This document shows positions 34,231 through 43,165 of a stretch of 64,000 bases of DNA, in pieces; the first letter of the stretch is position 1, and the number at the start of each line of letters is the position of its first letter. Source of the DNA: RPQJ01 sp963726665 (GTDB lineage Bacteria > Pseudomonadota > Gammaproteobacteria > Steroidobacterales > Steroidobacteraceae); the NCBI GenBank assembly GCA_963726665.1, contig CAVSDW010000024.1:1-64000 (forward strand). The letters run 5' to 3'. Made by a program: the position numbers and the translations under genes. The notes under the pieces are model-generated. The model did not search any database. It had not been told where the DNA came from and was given only the letters and a program-made list of their open reading frames with translations.

Positions 34231-35132
34231 GCGCAGATTCCCATCAGCACGATGAGCACCCGGCTGCGGCTGTCGCGCAGCGCGAACAGCACGGGGTCCT
34301 CGGGCATGTGGCCGCGATTCGCGACCAGCCACAGATAGCTGATCCAGTAGAGCAGCAGCACGGCGGTGAGCCCGATGAACGACGGCTGGCCGTACAGGCG
34401 GCTCGGCGTGCGGCCACTCGTCAGGTACATGGCCAGCACGAGGACGGCGAGGTAACCACTCGCGATGCCGAGCGTGGCCACGAGCGGCAGGTCGACCGCT
34501 TCATACCCACGCGCGTGCGCGGATGGTCCCTGCCGGTCGCGGTTGTGGGTGAGCTCCGCATACCTTTTTATCAACGCCAGGCTGTAGAAGAGGAACAGGC
34601 ACAGTGCAATCAGCCACGTCGATGGCAGGATCGAGACGGCCATTGCCCCGGCGGCAACGCGCGCTGAATAGCCGGCCGCGAGCAGCACGGCGTCCAGCAG
34701 GACCACGTGCTTCAGCCGCATCGAGTAAGCGATCATCAGCAGCACATAGGCGGCGAGCACGCCGGAAAACGCGCGGCCCAGTTGCGCCGCGATGAACGCG
34801 GATCCCAGCCACATCACCGCGATCACCGCGAACGCGGCCGTGCGACTCATCTCTCCGGAGGCAAGCGGGCGCCTGCGCTTGGATGGGTGGCCGCGGTCCG
34901 CCTCGAGGTCGCACAGGTCGTTCAGCACGTACTGCCCGGATGCGCACATGCTGAAGGCGGCAAACGCCATCGCGACGCGCACGAGCAGGGCCAGGTCACC
35001 GAGCTGGTGCGCAGCGGCCAGCGGAACGATGACGAGGGCGTTCTTGACCCAGTGCCGCGGACGCAGCGCCAGCCACCATGCCGGGAGCCGGCTGCGGCGT
35101 CGCGGCGCTGGGATCTTGACGGTGTCGTGCAC
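34215..35132 (-). CDS. UbiA family prenyltransferase (DPPR synthase-like)
   Basis: The 305-residue polytopic protein carries the Asp-rich site as YVLNDLCDLEADRGHPSKRRRPLASG near residues 70-95 (broken NDxxDxxxDRxHP-x-KxxRP pattern) and ends with several membrane helices. The HPxKRxRPLASG form is typical of decaprenyl-phosphate phosphoribosyltransferase (DPPR synthase) and related enzymes that put a sugar phosphate on polyprenyl phosphate. It acts in the inner membrane and overlaps the next gene by 16 bp. Confidence 0.88.
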   Translation of the reverse strand: MHDTVKIPAPRRRSRLPAWWLALRPRHWVKNALVIVPLAAAHQLGDLALLVRVAMAFAAFSMCASGQYVLNDLCDLEADRGHPSKRRRPLASGEMSRTAAFAVIAVMWLGSAFIAAQLGRAFSGVLAAYVLLMIAYSMRLKHVVLLDAVLLAAGYSARVAAGAMAVSILPSTWLIALCLFLFYSLALIKRYAELTHNRDRQGPSAHARGYEAVDLPLVATLGIASGYLAVLVLAMYLTSGRTPSRLYGQPSFIGLTAVLLLYWISYLWLVANRGHMPEDPVLFALRDSRSRVLIVLMGICAWLAV

Positions 35133-35146
35133 GGCGGATCACGTCC

Positions 35147-36190
35147 CTAGAAGAACGCCTTGGCGACCGACAGCAACCCCTTCTTCCACGGGACCCGGTG
35201 CGTCACTCCCGTTTCGTTGCCAAGTTCATGGCGGTGCGCCACGTACCAGTCGTAGTTGCGGACCAGGGCCTGCGCACTCGAGTAGCGCGGCCGGAACCCG
35301 ATCTGCCGCTCGATCCGCTCGATGGACACGAAGCTTTCCTTCGCGGCCGTGTCGTAGATCCACGGATACAACGGCGACAGGCGCAAAGCTGCGAGCAGCC
35401 GAAGCATCGCGATCGCGGGCCCGGCGGGCAGGCTGACTGCGTGCCGACCGTGGCCCGCGCGGTCGAGCACCGCCTGGACGTTCTCGCGCATCGTTCCAAA
35501 GTCCCGGGCGCCGACGTTGAACACGTCGTCGACCCGATCCCGCGGGCCGCTCGCGCACAGCTCGATGGCCTGGCAGAGGTCCTCGACGTCCAGCAGCTGG
35601 TAGCGGTTCTGGCCGCCACCGAGCACCGGGAAATTGTGTCCCGTGTACGCCCAGTCATAGAGGAGTTCGAACACGCCGAGACGTTCGGGGCCGACGAAGC
35701 TCTTGGGCCGCAGGACGCTCGTGCAAAGGCCCTTGCCGCGGAATTCGTCGCACAGCGCCTCCGCGGCGATCTTGGCCTCGCCGTACGGACCCACGCCCAC
35801 GACCCGGTCCGTCTCGAACAGCGGATGATGGTCCGGTATGCCGTAGACGGCGGTGGAGGACGTGAAGATGAAGCGCTCCACCCCGGCGCGCAACGCCTGT
35901 TCGAGAACGCAGCGCGTGCCGCGAATCCCCGTGGACCGGATCTCCTCGGCCGGCGCCAGCGGCAGCGCCGCAGCCGCATGCACCACGACATCGACGCCCG
36001 CGCTGGCGCGCTCGACGGCTCCGGCATCCCGCACGTCGCCGTCGATGACCTCGACGCGCGCCCGCTCCGGATATGTGAACGGTGCAATGTCGAGCGTTCG
36101 CACGTAACAGCCGCGTTCGAGAAGGTATCGGCAAAGGTTGATGCCGAGGAACCCGGCTCCACCGGTGACCAGATAGCGTCGCGAAGTCAT
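35147..36190 (-). CDS. NAD-dependent epimerase/dehydratase (extended SDR)
   Basis: The protein MTSRRYLVTGGAGFLGINL has the Rossmann GGxGFLG site, DGDVRDAG, the catalytic STAVYGIP with GPYGEAKIAAE (YxxxK), and RPKSFVGPERLGVFELL. At 347 residues it fits sugar-nucleotide or 3-beta-HSD-like extended SDRs. It is the first gene of a tight operon (14 bp to UbiA, then two overlaps), so it probably modifies the sugar that the UbiA-like enzyme attaches or a lipid-linked product. Confidence 0.9.
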   Translation of the reverse strand: MTSRRYLVTGGAGFLGINLCRYLLERGCYVRTLDIAPFTYPERARVEVIDGDVRDAGAVERASAGVDVVVHAAAALPLAPAEEIRSTGIRGTRCVLEQALRAGVERFIFTSSTAVYGIPDHHPLFETDRVVGVGPYGEAKIAAEALCDEFRGKGLCTSVLRPKSFVGPERLGVFELLYDWAYTGHNFPVLGGGQNRYQLLDVEDLCQAIELCASGPRDRVDDVFNVGARDFGTMRENVQAVLDRAGHGRHAVSLPAGPAIAMLRLLAALRLSPLYPWIYDTAAKESFVSIERIERQIGFRPRYSSAQALVRNYDWYVAHRHELGNETGVTHRVPWKKGLLSVAKAFF

Positions 36191-36385
36191 GTGCGGACGT
36201 CGAGTTGGCGATCTGACAGCAGGACAGCCCCGGTGCAACCGGGTGCCAGGACAGCATGACGCGCTGCACTGCGGCAGACATCGGGACAAGCCCGTACCGG
36301 GCCGCTCCGCAGGTTTGACGCTGCCCGTTGAGCGCGTGCACACTCCCTCGGACGCCCGCCGCAAATCGGCCGGCTCACACCCAAC

Positions 36386-37515
36386 ATGGATTCGCTCACA
36401 CACATCGCCCTCGGCGCGGCCGTTGGCACGGCAGTCCTCGGCCGCAGGGTCGGGCCGCGCGCGGCCCTTTGGGGCGCGATCTGCAGCACGCTGCCGGATC
36501 TCGACGTCTTCGTCGCTCACAGCGACCCGTTGCTCGATTTCACATTACACCGCGCTCACAGCCACTCGCTGTTCTGGCTGACCGCGGTATCGCCCGTCGT
36601 CGCATGGCTGATCGCCCGGCTCGAACGCCGCGGGGGCGCACCCTTCCGTCAGTGGCTCCTGCTCGCATGGCTGGCGCTGATCGCACATCCGCTGCTGGAC
36701 GCGTTCACCGTGTATGGCACGCAGTTGCTGCTGCCCTTCTCCGACTATCCGGTGGGGGTCGGGAGCATATTCATCGTCGACCCGCTGTACACGTTGCCGC
36801 TGATCGTGGGCACGGCGGCGGCCCTGTGGCTGCGGGTGCGTGACCCGGCGCGGGCCGGCCGCTGGAACGCTGTGGGCCTCGTCGCGAGCACGCTGTACCT
36901 CGGCTGGACCGTCGCGGCGCAGTCGCACATCGAGGGGATCGTGAATCGAACCGTGGCGTCATCGGCGCAGGCCGACAGACGCGTGCTGGTGACGCCCACG
37001 CCGTTCAACAGCCTGCTGTGGCGCGCGGTCGTCATGGATAAGGACGGCTACGACGAGGGTTATTACTCCCTGCTCGACGACGTTCCCACCGTCGCCTTCG
37101 AGCACCACTCGAGCAACCGAAGCTTGCTGGATTCCCTCCAGGCAGACTGGAGCGTGCAGCGCCTGGCGTGGTTCACAAAGGGCTTCTATTCGGTGAGCGA
37201 GAGTGGCGCCCGGCCTGCGCGTGGCGAAGGGCTCCGTGAGTTCGGTCCGCCAATTGCTCGGGGTCGTCGATACGGCCGCGGCTGCCGGTGCTCCGGGCAA
37301 CGCGAGGGCCGGTGGTCGTGATGACCGATCTGCGGATGGGTCAGACGCCGTGGTTCGTCTACAGCTTCGTCGTGGCCGAGCGTGATGGACGACGCATCCT
37401 GCCCGTGCCGATCCTGCAACTGCCGATGGCGCGCCTTCCGCCGGATGCGCTCTCTCGGTTATGGCGCCGAGGTATCGGCGACCTGCACGACCTTCCGCGC
37501 GGCAGGACTCCCTGA
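36386..37515 (+). CDS. YdjM/DUF457-type membrane-bound metal-dependent hydrolase, C-terminal frameshift
   Basis: The start MDSLTHIALGAAVGTAVLGR with DSLTH, then STLPDLDVFV, HRAHSHSLFW and ALIAHPLLDAFT are the metal-binding motifs of the LexA-regulated, membrane-bound hydrolase family. Several membrane helices follow. After FYSVSESG the frame shifts near 37205 and again near 37315. TDLRMGQTPWFVYSFVVAER then completes the protein to 37515. The family's function is unclear, and some members bind lipids or act in DNA damage responses. Confidence 0.82.
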
Positions 37516-37538
37516 CGAGCGCCCTCGCCAGGTGAGCC

Positions 37539-38447
37539 TCACAACGTCACCCTCTCCTTCTTCCCCTCTCTGCCCGAATACCGCACCCGCGCATCGAACG
37601 TCTCGACCTCGACGACCGCATTCTTGCCGCCGTACACGGACTCCTTGAGCCACGCGAGTTCCGCCTCGCGGCCCGCGGCCGCAAGATCCCGGTACCAGAC
37701 CCGTTTCTCCGCCTCCCACCGGTACCCGCGGGCCTTCAGCACGTCCTTGGTCTCAATCCGTGAGCCCGTCGCCCAGATCCTGAGCGACGGCTCCCGCGCC
37801 GAATCGAGCAGCACCTTGAGCACACTCGTCCCCGTCTCGCCGAACGGCCGACGCAGCACCTCGAGCACCGCGCGGCAGTCGATCTCCGCACGGTGTGCAT
37901 CGAAGAAGAAGCCGTAGCGGTAAGCGAGATACTCGAGCTTGCCGCTTCCGATCCCGGCCTCCTCCCAGGGCACCTCACGCAGCGAGCAGCCCCAGGCCAG
38001 CGCAGAAAACCCCGGCAATCTCCGCTCCATGAAGGGCCGATCGAATGCCGCGTTGTGCGCGATCACGAGTCCCACGCCGTCGAGCAACCGCTCGATCGCC
38101 GTCGCGTCCAGCCGCCGACCCCGCACCATCTCGTCCGTAATGCCGTGGAGCGCAGTCGACTCGGGCGGAATCGGCATGCCCGGATCCTCGAGCCCGTCAT
38201 AGACCTCCAGCACCCGCCCGACCTCGCCCGTCGCGCGCGAATACTCGAACTTCACCAGCGCGAGTTCGATGATCTTGTCCGACGCCGGATCGAGCCCGGT
38301 GGTCTCGGTATCGAGCACGACCGCCTGCGACACGGAACTGCCCGTGAGCGCCGGCCACTCCCGCGTGACATCCAGCCGCCGCAGCACCCGGAAATCCGGA
38401 AGTGCCGCGAGTTCCGCTGCCATCGCTTCGGGTTCTCTTTCCTTCAT
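37539..38447 (-). CDS. 3'-5' exonuclease, DnaQ-like (DEDDh)
   Basis: The exonuclease motifs are VVLDTETTGLDP (D46, E48), LVIAHNAAFDRPFMERR with the second Asp, and HRAEIDCRAVLEVL with the His and last Asp of DEDDh. The C-terminal 110 residues (GSRIETKDVLKARGYRW, EKRVWYRDL) form an extra domain seen in a stand-alone family, not in Pol III epsilon proper. It probably acts in DNA repair or RNA/DNA end trimming. Confidence 0.9.
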   Translation of the reverse strand: MKEREPEAMAAELAALPDFRVLRRLDVTREWPALTGSSVSQAVVLDTETTGLDPASDKIIELALVKFEYSRATGEVGRVLEVYDGLEDPGMPIPPESTALHGITDEMVRGRRLDATAIERLLDGVGLVIAHNAAFDRPFMERRLPGFSALAWGCSLREVPWEEAGIGSGKLEYLAYRYGFFFDAHRAEIDCRAVLEVLRRPFGETGTSVLKVLLDSAREPSLRIWATGSRIETKDVLKARGYRWEAEKRVWYRDLAAAGREAELAWLKESVYGGKNAVVEVETFDARVRYSGREGKKERVTL

Positions 38448-38542
38448 CGTTTACAGATCTCTGTTTGGCTTGGCGGCGGCAGCGCGACAGACGGAAGAAC
38501 GAATGGTGCTGCCTCCGCCGGGAGGATTCACTGCGCGCCGGG

Positions 38543-38995
38543 TCAGGCGGCAGGCTGGCGACGCTTGCTGTCCAGTTCCCTGGCCATCAGGGGGATCAAG
38601 GCCTGCAGTGCCTTGAATGGTCGGACCATGACCTTGAAGAGCACGATTCGTCCGGATGAGTCCCAGTGAATCATGTCGACACCATTCACCTGGATGCCTT
38701 CAATGATGGTCTGGAACTCGAGGACAGCCGAGCTCTCGCCATGCCACTCACCCACGTAGTGAAAGCTGTCGTTGTTGAGCACGTGAAGCGCGGCGTCGAG
38801 ATAGCGCTTCGTCAACGCCTTGCCGACCTGCGGCGTGTGCACCGCTGGCGACTGGAACACCACCTCGTCGGCGAGGAGATCGTCCAGGTCCGCAAGGTTG
38901 CGCGCCGTCACGAGCCGGTGCCATCGCGCGATGGCCCTGGGTCCCTTTGTCATTGTCGTTGTCTCCATCACCGGCGCGGTTGAGGTTTCGGCCAC
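38543..38995 (-). CDS. SnoaL-like (NTF2-fold) protein
   Basis: The 150-residue protein carries RWHRLVTARNLADLDDLLADEVVFQSPAVH and LEFQTIIEGIQVNGVDMIHW, interrupted by FHYVGEWHGESSAV. This is the cone-shaped NTF2/SnoaL fold of small polyketide-cyclase-like or steroid-isomerase-like proteins. The substrate is unknown. A start at MTKGPRAIARW, 14 codons inside, is possible. Confidence 0.82.
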   Translation of the reverse strand: MAETSTAPVMETTTMTKGPRAIARWHRLVTARNLADLDDLLADEVVFQSPAVHTPQVGKALTKRYLDAALHVLNNDSFHYVGEWHGESSAVLEFQTIIEGIQVNGVDMIHWDSSGRIVLFKVMVRPFKALQALIPLMARELDSKRRQPAA

Positions 38996-39066
38996 TCGAG
39001 GAGCGGCCGCAGGTTCGTCGCCTCGCCAATCTTACGCCCTGCCGGGCGCCTCCCACGCGTGGGCGC

Positions 39067-39928
39067 TTAATTGCACCGCTGCAGGAACGCATCGATCGCC
39101 TCGACGCACTCCGGCTCGTCGAGCATCGGAGGATGGCCGCGACCCGGCACGGTGACTCTCTCGAGATCCGGCTTTTCCCGCGCCATCCGATCAAACGTCG
39201 CCTGCGACAGTACGTCCGAAATGGCGCCACGCAACGCGAGTACCGGAATCGGGCGCAACGCCGCAAACAGGGGCCACAGGTCCGGCGCCGCGCTCGCCTG
39301 GCGCCGCGCGCACCGCTTCGCCAATCATCGGGTCCATGTCGAGGCGCGGCACGCCGTCCACTTCGCGATAGCCCCTCCGCGCGATCCTCAACCAATCCTC
39401 ATCGGTGGCATCGGGCCAGGCAAGGCCGTACGTCGCACGAGCCTGGGACGCCGCATCGGCCCAGCTGTTCACCGGGGTCGCCTTGCCGACATACGACGAG
39501 ATGCGCTGCAGGCCCTCGGGCGCGACCTCGGGCCCGATGTCGTTCAGGATCACGCCCGCCAGCACCCTGGGCGTCGTCGCGGCCATGGTCATCGCGATGA
39601 TTCCGCCCAGCGACGTGCCCAGCACGACGACTCGCTCCACGCCCGCGTCTGCCAGCAGCGCTGCGACATCGGCGACGTATGTGCCCGGATGGTAGTTTCG
39701 CCAGTTGGGGTCGTACTGCGAGAGCCCACGGCCCCGCAGGTCGGCGCAGAGCACGCGGCGCGAGCGCTGGATATGCGGCGCAATGGTCTCGAAGTCGCGG
39801 CAGTTGCGACTGAGGCCCGGCAGGCAGAGCACCGGCACCCGACCGGTGGCAGCCGGATAGTCACGGTAATGGAGCCTGAGCCCGTCCGCGGACTGGAAGA
39901 ATCGGTCCTGCCACATGGTTGCCGTCAC
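39067..39928 (-). CDS. Alpha/beta hydrolase, frameshift near 39305
   Basis: The start MTATMWQDRFFQSADGLRLHY leads to VPVLCLPGLSRNCRDFE (oxyanion loop), VVVLGTSLGGIIAM with the nucleophile elbow GTSLGG, and later, after a one-base shift, FAALRPIPVLALRGAISDVLS with the acid and VPGRGHPPMLDEPE with the His. The triad is therefore complete in about 286 residues. It is a general esterase/hydrolase of unknown substrate. Confidence 0.87.
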
Positions 39929-40047
39929 GGTTCACCCTCTTGATCCCTGCAAGACCAATGGACTGCACGCTCCATCGCCCTTGATTCCGCTGCCATCCAG
40001 CTCGTGCACCGATGTGCGGGCGTTCGCGGCGCCAAGCCACCAGGCAA

Positions 40048-40075
40048 GAGAAACCCCGCGGATGCGGGGTTTCTC
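40048..40075 (-). terminator. Strong rho-independent-type hairpin
   Basis: A perfect 12-bp stem (gagaaaccccgc and complement) with a 4-base loop lies about 100 bp beyond the stop of the minus-strand gene at 40172, in a 243-bp gap that otherwise shows nothing coding. The T-rich side of the stem suits either strand. Confidence 0.7.
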
Positions 40076-40171
40076 AAATCAGTCACGCAATATTAGTTAT
40101 CTACCTGAACCTATGCTGCGCAATGTTGGGAAAAAAGCCGCAATTCGCGCCCGGTCGATATTTCTTCCGGA

Positions 40172-40690
40172 TCACGGCATCACGAGCCTGCCTTCCGCCG
40201 TTCCACGGATCGACCGGAAGTCGATTGCCGGGTCGAGAGTGGCTCCTTCAAATTTCGTCGTCCATTCCCCGGTCGCGCCCTTGAAACGTCCCGTGCCGCC
40301 GCCGTAGACGCCATGTTCCTCCCCGTAGTAGGCGCCCGTCGTCGAATTTGCGCATAACCAGCCGTCCTGCGAGAAGCCGAACAACTGGCTCTGGTCGGCG
40401 AACGTATACGCAGTGGCCGTGTTCACGAGTGCGAACGGGACGTCATACCCGGCCCGACACGCATGCGGGCTGATGAACCACTCGGTCGTGATCGCGAGCT
40501 TCGCCGATCCCAGTGTCCCCTGGGAATCCGTCAGCGACAGGTCCACGGGAAAGCCGTCGCCGTTCGGGTCGGAGGCCGTCGCATACCCGATGCCCGCGTA
40601 CGAGACTTTGATGGGTCTTTCGCCGGCGCCATGCTGGCACCTGCCAAGTTTTCCGCAGCAGGATTCGTTGACCTACCTCCTTGCGGCCGT
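40172..40690 (-). pseudogene. Allene-oxide-cyclase-like secreted protein, N-terminus damaged
   Basis: The C-terminal part is clear: VDLSLTDSQGTLGSAKLAI, HGVYGGGTGRFKGATGEWTTKFEG and FRSIRGTAEGRL, a beta-barrel pattern like the allene oxide cyclase barrel family. Upstream the same frame gives KVSYAGIGYATASDPNGDG back to about 40690. No signal peptide or clear start can be read, although an AAGGAGGT site lies there, so 5' coding sequence appears deleted or frameshifted. Its leader is repeat copy B. Confidence 0.55.
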
Positions 40691-40852
40691 CCTGGCTGCG
40701 TCTGTGGTCCAGCGTCCCACGGTGTCCTTCGTGGTCATTCGCGGAGGGCAACCGGCAGACCGCCGGTGATTGTCTTTATGTACGCTCGTTCATGACTGCT
40801 CACCATTCGCAGAAATCGCCAGGCATGCGTGGACTGAGTCCACGACGGACTC
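40670..40852 (-). repeat. Dispersed structured leader repeat, copy B
   Basis: On the minus strand this matches copy A at 30074-30258 in the same order of hairpins and again lies directly upstream of a secreted-protein gene. In the last hairpin an A-T pair of copy A is a G-C pair here, while the loop core agg is kept. That is weak covariation support for an RNA structure. Confidence 0.6.
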
Positions 40853-41027
40853 CCAGCAATCCTCGGCGGTGATCGACCTCGCACCCAGTGCATCGACCAC
40901 GTCGTCAATGCTGCGGAGCACTGACGCTCGTGATCCTCCTGACCGCAGGTCGCACGAATTGTGTCGCCCCTCGCCGACCGCTACGCTGGGCTGCAAAGCA
41001 CGTGACGTGCTCCCACCGGAGATCCCA

Positions 41028-41594
41028 GTGAAGCCCCGCCTCGAACCCGTATCGCCGGACAACACGGACCCCGCGACGCGCGAGCTCTTTGACCTCATGG
41101 CGCCGCAGGCGCGCACCATGAACGTGTTCCGCACCTTCGCGCATCACCCGGACCTGATGCGTCCCTGGCTCGGCTTCGGTCGCTACCTGCTCCGGTCCTC
41201 GACTCTCGAGCCACGCCTGCGTGAACTCATCGTGCTGCGGGTGGGCTGGCAGTGCCACTCTCCGTACGAATGGGGACAGCACGTGAACCTTGGCCGCAGG
41301 TCGGGCGTGCACGATGCCGACCTGGAGCGAATCACCCTGGGCCCCGACGCGGACGGGTGGTCCGTCGCCGAGGCGACGGCACTCCGCGCAACCGACCAAC
41401 TCATCGAGCGTCATACGATCGACGATGCGGCCTGGGAGGAACTCACCGCGCACTTCTCGACAAAGCAGGTCCTCGACCTGATTTTCCTCGTCGGCCAGTA
41501 CCAGCTCGTGGCTGGTGCGCTGAACGCACTGCGCGTCGAGCGCGACGACGGTCTCGACGCGGACGAGGTGCCGTTCCCAGCCCCCGCAGAGTGA
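41028..41594 (+). CDS. Carboxymuconolactone decarboxylase/AhpD-like protein
   Basis: The protein KPRLEPVSPDNTDPATREL continues with MNVFRTFAHHPDLMRPWLGF, LRELIVLRVGWQCHSPYEWGQH (the CxxxxxWxxH position has one Cys then EWxxH) and LIFLVGQYQLVAGALNALRV, the AhpD-like helical fold. A GTG start at 41028 follows a GGAG site. The redox pair CxxC of AhpD is not complete, so a decarboxylase-like or unknown role is more likely. Confidence 0.87.
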   Translation: MKPRLEPVSPDNTDPATRELFDLMAPQARTMNVFRTFAHHPDLMRPWLGFGRYLLRSSTLEPRLRELIVLRVGWQCHSPYEWGQHVNLGRRSGVHDADLERITLGPDADGWSVAEATALRATDQLIERHTIDDAAWEELTAHFSTKQVLDLIFLVGQYQLVAGALNALRVERDDGLDADEVPFPAPAE

Positions 41595-41650
41595 CCAGGC
41601 CCGCGTCGCAGAGCATACTTTGGGCGGATAAGCGTCATGGAGGGAACGAA

Positions 41651-43165
41651 GTGAAACCACCATTGCCGCGACGCCCCAGCTTGGCTGCGCTCGACCGTGC
41701 CATGAGCAACGCGGCGAGCTACCGCGAATGGCACGAGATCGCCGCAGAGCACGACCGGCTTTCGGGCGCCGAGGACTGGCGTGCCGAGGACGACTGCGAG
41801 TGGATTCACGCCGGCGAATTGCGCGCCACCATCGCGCGCCTACGGCGGATGCGAGTTCGCGGCGAGACCTGGGCGCTCCAGGATGCGTTCCAGGACGCGC
41901 TGTTCCGGCACCAGGGTGAGTGCGCGCAACCCGAGCTCTACCAGGTGGCCCGGACCGGCACCAAGCAGGTGATCGGCAAGTACCTCGACGAGATGGAGGC
42001 CTGCTTCGCCTACCTGCTGGCCCTGGATGAACCGGGCATCGACAACCGGTTTCGCCTCGCGCAGGTGAAACGCATCGGACGCGTGTACGGCCGCCCGGCG
42101 CTGATGCTCTCCGGCGGTGCGCTGCTCGGCCTGTTTCACTTCGGGGTCGTAAAGGCGCTGTTCGAGCAGCACCTGCTGCCGCGCACGGTGTCGGGTTCGA
42201 GCATGGGCGCCATCATTGCCGCCTGGACCTGCACGCACACCGACGACGAGCTGCGCGCACTGTTCGGCGACCCGTCACGGATCAATCGCGAGGCCCTCGG
42301 CCGCCTGCCACTCAGGAAGATGCGGGACCAGGTGACAGTGATGGACCAGGCGAAGCTGAGACGATTTCTCGCCAGCGTCCTCGGCGACCAGACTTTCGCC
42401 GAATCGCTGCGACACTCGCGACGCATCCTCAACATCACGGTCTCCCCGCTGCGCAAGCACCAGGTCCCGCGACTGCTCAATTACCTGTCGGCGCCCGAGG
42501 CGCTGGTCAACAGCGCAGTGCTCGCGTCCTGCGCGGTCCCGGTGGCGTTCAAGCCGGTGCAGTTGATGGCCAGGCGTCGCGGCAGGGTCGAACCCTGGAT
42601 GAAGAACGAGCTCTGGATCGACGGCTCGGTGCACCGGGACCTGCCGTTCGACTCGCTGCGGCAGATGCTCAACATCAACCAGTTCATCACCTCGCAGACC
42701 AATCCGCACGTGGTTCCCATGCTCACCCTGTACGCCACGCGCCCGGGGCTCGCAGCCGCACTGGCGCGCGCCGGCGGCAACATCTATCAGAAGGGATCCG
42801 CGGAACTGCTCGACCTGTTGCGCAAGCAAATGCCCGGAAGCCGCCTGCGCGGCCAGCTGGACAAGGCGCACGCGGTCTACAACCAGAACTACGCCGGCAC
42901 GGACATGCACATCCAGATGCCCTTCAAGCCCCTGCTGTATCCCAGGATGCTGACGAACCCGTCGCCGGAGGAATTCCAGGGTTACACGCGCATGGGGGAA
43001 CTCGCGACCTGGCCGCGCATCTCGATGATCCGCGACCGCACTCGCCTGTCACGGATGTTCGGCGATGCCATCGGCACGCTGATGAAACGGATAGATGCCC
43101 CTGCAGGCAAGCCCGGCACGCGATCGCCGCGTGGCCTGCCGCGGACCACAAAGGTGACGCCATGA
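41651..43165 (+). CDS. Patatin-like phospholipase with N-terminal DUF3336
   Basis: The GTG start at 41651 gives KPPLPRRPSLAALDRAMSNA, a DUF3336-like helical region to about 150. The patatin domain follows with the oxyanion loop LSGGALLGLFHFG, the nucleophile in VSGSSMGAIIAAW (GxSxG) and the catalytic Asp in WIDGSVHRDLPF. Such proteins are membrane-associated lipases like yeast TGL-type enzymes. The last codons overlap the next ATG (ATGA), coupling it to the secreted BPL_N-like protein. Confidence 0.92.
   Translation: MKPPLPRRPSLAALDRAMSNAASYREWHEIAAEHDRLSGAEDWRAEDDCEWIHAGELRATIARLRRMRVRGETWALQDAFQDALFRHQGECAQPELYQVARTGTKQVIGKYLDEMEACFAYLLALDEPGIDNRFRLAQVKRIGRVYGRPALMLSGGALLGLFHFGVVKALFEQHLLPRTVSGSSMGAIIAAWTCTHTDDELRALFGDPSRINREALGRLPLRKMRDQVTVMDQAKLRRFLASVLGDQTFAESLRHSRRILNITVSPLRKHQVPRLLNYLSAPEALVNSAVLASCAVPVAFKPVQLMARRRGRVEPWMKNELWIDGSVHRDLPFDSLRQMLNINQFITSQTNPHVVPMLTLYATRPGLAAALARAGGNIYQKGSAELLDLLRKQMPGSRLRGQLDKAHAVYNQNYAGTDMHIQMPFKPLLYPRMLTNPSPEEFQGYTRMGELATWPRISMIRDRTRLSRMFGDAIGTLMKRIDAPAGKPGTRSPRGLPRTTKVTP

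Noticed and set aside
40048..40075. CRISPR repeat or palindromic repeat element
   Set aside because: A single copy with a perfect stem near a gene end is better called a terminator. No spacer-repeat array exists in the window.
30074..40852. c-di-GMP-I (GEMM) or other known riboswitch in the dispersed leader
   Set aside because: The GGGACGCAAAGCC-type core and the GNRA-receptor stem of GEMM are absent, and I could not place cobalamin, SAM or TPP cores either.
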